Assembly (NCBI GenBank): GCA_016929305.1
Contig: JAFGJC010000433.1
Coordinates: forward strand, 1 to 7,011
DNA: 7,011 bases
DNA from: a candidate division CSSED10-310 bacterium
GTDB lineage: Bacteria; CSSED10-310; JAFGJC01
Direction of reading: 5' to 3'
Shown here: positions 4,763 through 7,011 of the stretch, piece after piece
Numbering within the stretch: position 1 is the first letter of the stretch
How the letters are laid out: each line of letters starts with the position of its first letter
Program-made: the position numbers and the translations under genes
The notes under the pieces: generated by a model
Database searches by the model: none
What the model was told of the DNA's origin: nothing
Seen by the model: only the letters and a program-made list of their open reading frames with translations

Positions 4763-6634
4763 ATGAAACGGTTGCTATTAGCACTAATCACTACGGTTTT
4801 GATGATGACGTTGACTCTGCCGGTATCGGCGATTTCGTTGAGTCTTCGGGAGGTTCAGGAAAATATAGCTGCGAGTAATCTTGACTGGACAGCAGGGGAT
4901 ACGCCGATTTCACGATTGAGTGACGCCGATTTTCAAAGCATGCTCGGGTTGCGCTTGCCGGATGATTACATCGAACCTCCGGAACCTGAAGGTTTGGATC
5001 CGGATCCTTTCGATGGCCGTGCCCGTTGGGACTGGCGTGAACACAACGGTGTGACCGTAGCGAAAAGTCAGGGTAATTGCGGCAGTTGCTGGGCGTTTTG
5101 TACCGTGGGAATGGTGGAGTCATTTATTTTGATATATGACGGGTATAATTGGGATTTATCGGAGCAGCAACTGGTTTCGTGCAACTCCTACGGATACGGA
5201 TGCAATGGCGGCTGGATCTATCCGCAGCATTTTATCAATCCCGGTGGCATTTACGAGTCATGCATGCCGTATCAAGCATCCGATGCTGTCCCATGTACTG
5301 AGAACCAGTGCACAAAGGTCGCCTTTATTGACAGCTGGACCGAAATCAATTCTTCGGTCACATCCATAAAAAACGCTCTCGTTGATGGTCCTGTCGCCGT
5401 GGCCATGTATGCCTACAGTGACCTGTCCTACTATACTGGCGGATGCTACTCTCACGGCAGTACTTCTTCCGTAAATCATGGAGTGCTGATCGTCGGTTAT
5501 GATGACAGCGACTGCAGCGGTCAAGGGGCATGGATTGTTAAAGACTCCTGGGGTCAAAGCTGGGGAGAAAATGGTTTTTTCAGGATTAAATATGGTGATT
5601 CAAACATCGGCTACGGCGCGACAAGAGTATATTACACACCGAGCACCACCGTGCAGTTGAGCTATGCTTCGCATGCGATCAACGACAGTTCGGGAGGTAA
5701 CGGTGACAATCAGGCGGATCCGGGTGAGACGGTAACAGTAATCCTGACGATCGGGAACAGCGGAAATTCAACAGCGACAGGTGTGGGTGCGATGCTCACA
5801 TGTTCCGACAGCCGTGTAACCATCAATGATAATTTTGCGACATTTTCCAATATTGGAGCGGGGCAGCAGAGTCAGTCGGTTTCACCGCATTATTCGATAA
5901 GCTTCGGATCTCAGATCCAGGCGGGAACGGTAATACCGTTTAATCTTTCGATAAATGCGGATCAGGGAACATACAGCGATTATTTCATTGTAATGGTGGG
6001 TGATGTTCCGACGCCGACACCGGTGCAAACCAATACGCCAATCGCGACATGGACACCCCGGCCGACCAGCACACCGGTGCCATCTTTACCGACCTATACG
6101 CCAATACCGACATGGACTCCCGGACCGACATCGCCGCCCGCGTCAACACAGACGCCTTATCCAACGTTTACACCCGGACCGCCGACGGCAACACCCGATC
6201 CCGGCAGTACGTCGACTCCGCTGCCGACGTCGACGCCTTATCCCACCGCAACACCCTACACCAATGGCACCGCAACTCCGGTTCCCCCCGTATCGATATC
6301 CGTTTCACTGTTGATGAGTCAGTCGATGTTTGAGCCTGGCGATCCCTTCAAACTCTCCATTCTGATCGATAATCATGGGCAGGCGGTTTTCTGTGAACAG
6401 TATATCTTTTTGAATATCGGTGGATCCTACTGGTTCTGGCCGACCTGGACACAGGACATTGACAGCCTGTTTCTTATTCATCCACCTGGTTTAACGGAGC
6501 GGGAAATACTGAATTTTGTATGGCCGGACGTGGAAGGGAGTCGAAACGATCTCGCGGTCTATGCTCTGCTGTGCAAACCCGGCTCCTATGAAATGATGTC
6601 CAATCTTGCATCGGTATCTTTCGGGTACCGGTAG
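4763..6634 (+). CDS. Secreted papain-family (C1A) cysteine protease with Ig-like domain, Thr-Pro linker and C-terminal beta domain
   Basis: This 623-residue protein begins with a Sec signal peptide (MKRLLLALITTVLMMTL onward, likely cut after VSA at 21-23). A short acidic propeptide covers about 24-85, and a C1A peptidase domain about 86-291. The oxyanion glutamine is Q103 and the catalytic cysteine C109 in QGNCGSCWAF. SEQQLVSC is at 133-140, CNGG at 147-150 and the catalytic histidine H239 in VNHG. The third catalytic position, normally Asn in KNSWG, is Asp (D261 in KDSWG). Cysteines at 106/147, 140/167 and 228/251 fit the papain disulfides. After it come a CARDB-like beta domain (about 296-412), a Thr-Pro linker (416-509) and a 112-residue C-terminal domain (about 511-623) that may anchor or sort the protein. 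It should cleave proteins outside the cytoplasm. The gene is divergent from queF. Confidence 0.92.
   Translation: MKRLLLALITTVLMMTLTLPVSAISLSLREVQENIAASNLDWTAGDTPISRLSDADFQSMLGLRLPDDYIEPPEPEGLDPDPFDGRARWDWREHNGVTVAKSQGNCGSCWAFCTVGMVESFILIYDGYNWDLSEQQLVSCNSYGYGCNGGWIYPQHFINPGGIYESCMPYQASDAVPCTENQCTKVAFIDSWTEINSSVTSIKNALVDGPVAVAMYAYSDLSYYTGGCYSHGSTSSVNHGVLIVGYDDSDCSGQGAWIVKDSWGQSWGENGFFRIKYGDSNIGYGATRVYYTPSTTVQLSYASHAINDSSGGNGDNQADPGETVTVILTIGNSGNSTATGVGAMLTCSDSRVTINDNFATFSNIGAGQQSQSVSPHYSISFGSQIQAGTVIPFNLSINADQGTYSDYFIVMVGDVPTPTPVQTNTPIATWTPRPTSTPVPSLPTYTPIPTWTPGPTSPPASTQTPYPTFTPGPPTATPDPGSTSTPLPTSTPYPTATPYTNGTATPVPPVSISVSLLMSQSMFEPGDPFKLSILIDNHGQAVFCEQYIFLNIGGSYWFWPTWTQDIDSLFLIHPPGLTEREILNFVWPDVEGSRNDLAVYALLCKPGSYEMMSNLASVSFGYR
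5018..5635 (+). other. Peptidase C1A catalytic domain within the protease
   Basis: Residues 86-291 cover the whole papain fold from ARWDWRE to the last core strand (YGATRVYYTP). The codon for C109 is at 5087-5089, H239 at 5477-5479 and the atypical Asp D261 at 5543-5545. Confidence 0.9.
5648..5998 (+). other. CARDB/Ig-like beta domain within the protease
   Basis: Residues about 296-412 include GNGDNQADPGETVTVILTI, then GNSGNSTATGV. This is the usual pattern of a secreted beta-sandwich domain of the CARDB or NEW3 kind: an Asp/Asn/Gly-rich loop, a PGE turn, then alternating hydrophobic residues and an NxG. It probably acts as a spacer or binding module. Exact family not certain. Confidence 0.6.
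6008..6289 (+). repeat. Degenerate Thr-Pro repeat region (linker of the protease)
   Basis: Residues 416-509 are almost entirely Thr, Pro and Ser with regularly spaced aromatics. A 63-bp (21-codon) near-repeat begins at 6035 and again at 6098 (TPIATWTPRPT, then TPIPTWTPGPT), with a weaker third copy (TPYPTFTPGP) 18 codons later. The DNA repeats along with the protein, suggesting growth by duplication. In secreted proteins such segments form stiff, extended and often glycosylated linkers. Confidence 0.8.
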
Positions 6635-6661
6635 ATGCAAGCAAGGTGCTTTGTATGAGTC

Positions 6662-7011
6662 ATGGGTAGCGTCACCTTTCGATTTTTTGAGGAACTCAAC
6701 GATTTTCTACCTCGCGAGAAACGCAAAGCCTGGTTCGAACATCAATTTAGCGGCAGAGTCTCGGTAAAGGATATGATTGAATCTATCGGTGTGCCGCACA
6801 CCGAAATCGATCTGATACTGATAAACAGCAAACCGGTGGATTTCAGCGCCATTGTGAAAGACGGTGATCGAATCAGTGTCTATCCCGTTTTTGAAGCCAT
6901 TGACATCAGTTCCATTACTCGGCTTCGGCCGGAACCTCTGCGGGAGAACCGGTTCGTTTTGGACGTGCATCTGGGCCGCCTGGCTTTTCTGCTCAGACTG
7001 GCAGGATTCGA
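6662..7011 (+). CDS. Mut7-C protein (ubiquitin-like domain plus PIN-like RNase), partial at the 3' end
   Basis: This frame gives 116 codons before the window ends. The N-terminal part (about 1-85) matches the ubiquitin-like domain found ahead of Mut7-C: FRFFEELNDFLP (6-17), VKDMIESIGVPHTEIDLILIN (35-55), and DGDRISVYPVFE (67-78). It leads into LRPEPLR (88-94) and FVLDVHLGRLA (98-108), the start of the Mut7-C PIN-like nuclease, where D101 is the first predicted catalytic acid. Family members are predicted RNases; the cellular target is unknown. The zinc-binding C-terminal part lies beyond the window. The gene follows the protease by 27 bp on the same strand. The start is awkward: the ATG at 6662 sits 15 bases from AAGG (6643-6646), whereas ATG 6655 has good spacing but is out of frame. 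Confidence 0.88.
   Translation, partial: MGSVTFRFFEELNDFLPREKRKAWFEHQFSGRVSVKDMIESIGVPHTEIDLILINSKPVDFSAIVKDGDRISVYPVFEAIDISSITRLRPEPLRENRFVLDVHLGRLAFLLRLAGF

Noticed and set aside
4602..4784. Minus-strand 60-codon frame whose stop overlaps the queF start as ATGA
   Set aside because: The ATGA overlap looks like coupling, but none of its start codons has a Shine-Dalgarno. It runs through the palindrome and both promoter candidates, begins inside the protease signal-peptide region, and the product resembles nothing I know.
6000..6333. Two plus-strand Arg/His/Pro- and Asp/Thr-rich frames inside the protease linker
   Set aside because: They are out-of-frame readings of the Thr-Pro repeat DNA.
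1..7011. Search for a defence system, CRISPR array, transposon or prophage
   Set aside because: No spaced direct repeats, transposase, integrase, terminal inverted repeats or defence-type domains are visible. The Mut7-C nuclease is a housekeeping-type family, not evidence of a defence island.

Overview
This window looks like chromosomal DNA from a bacterium of intermediate GC content with a Gram-negative style of secretion. I cannot name the species. The best lineage clue is the secreted papain-like protease. It carries an Ig/CARDB-like domain, a long Thr-Pro linker and a compact C-terminal beta domain, a layout I associate (from memory only) with secreted proteins of uncultivated bacterial lineages. 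Start codons are mixed: two minus-strand genes use TTG, one plus-strand gene probably uses GTG, and the rest use ATG.

Layout from left to right. Positions 1-240 (minus) hold the N-terminal part of a small, very basic zinc-ribbon protein cut by the window edge. Positions 341-1084 (minus) encode a GT-A family 2 glycosyltransferase of the polyprenyl/dolichyl-phosphate sugar synthase type. A 225-bp divergent spacer with promoter-like sequence separates it from a divergent concentrative nucleoside transporter (CNT/NupC family, 1310-2611, plus). After about 80 bp come a second GT2 glycosyltransferase (2694-3509) and a class I SAM-dependent methyltransferase (3487-4215), which overlap by 23 bp and form an obvious two-gene unit. 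QueF, the last enzyme of preQ1 synthesis (4201-4605, minus), converges on the methyltransferase with 15 bp of 3' overlap. A 157-bp divergent spacer with overlapping candidate promoters and a near-perfect 23-bp palindrome lies between queF and the secreted papain-family protease (4763-6634, plus). At the right edge, 27 bp downstream of the protease, is the start of a Mut7-C protein (ubiquitin-like domain plus PIN-like RNase), cut by the window end.

The genes do not form one pathway. The two glycosyltransferases and the methyltransferase suggest synthesis of lipid-linked or envelope glycans. The transporter and QueF are linked only loosely, through purine/nucleoside and 7-deazaguanine metabolism. 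The protease is an extracellular or surface enzyme. I found no CRISPR array, tRNA or rRNA gene, insertion sequence, phage gene or recognisable defence cassette. The most noteworthy points are changed substrate-contact positions in the nucleoside transporter, an Asn-to-Asp change at the third catalytic position of the protease, the palindrome in the queF leader, and an apparent one-base frame problem at the start of the Mut7-C gene. No gap between genes exceeds 300 bp.
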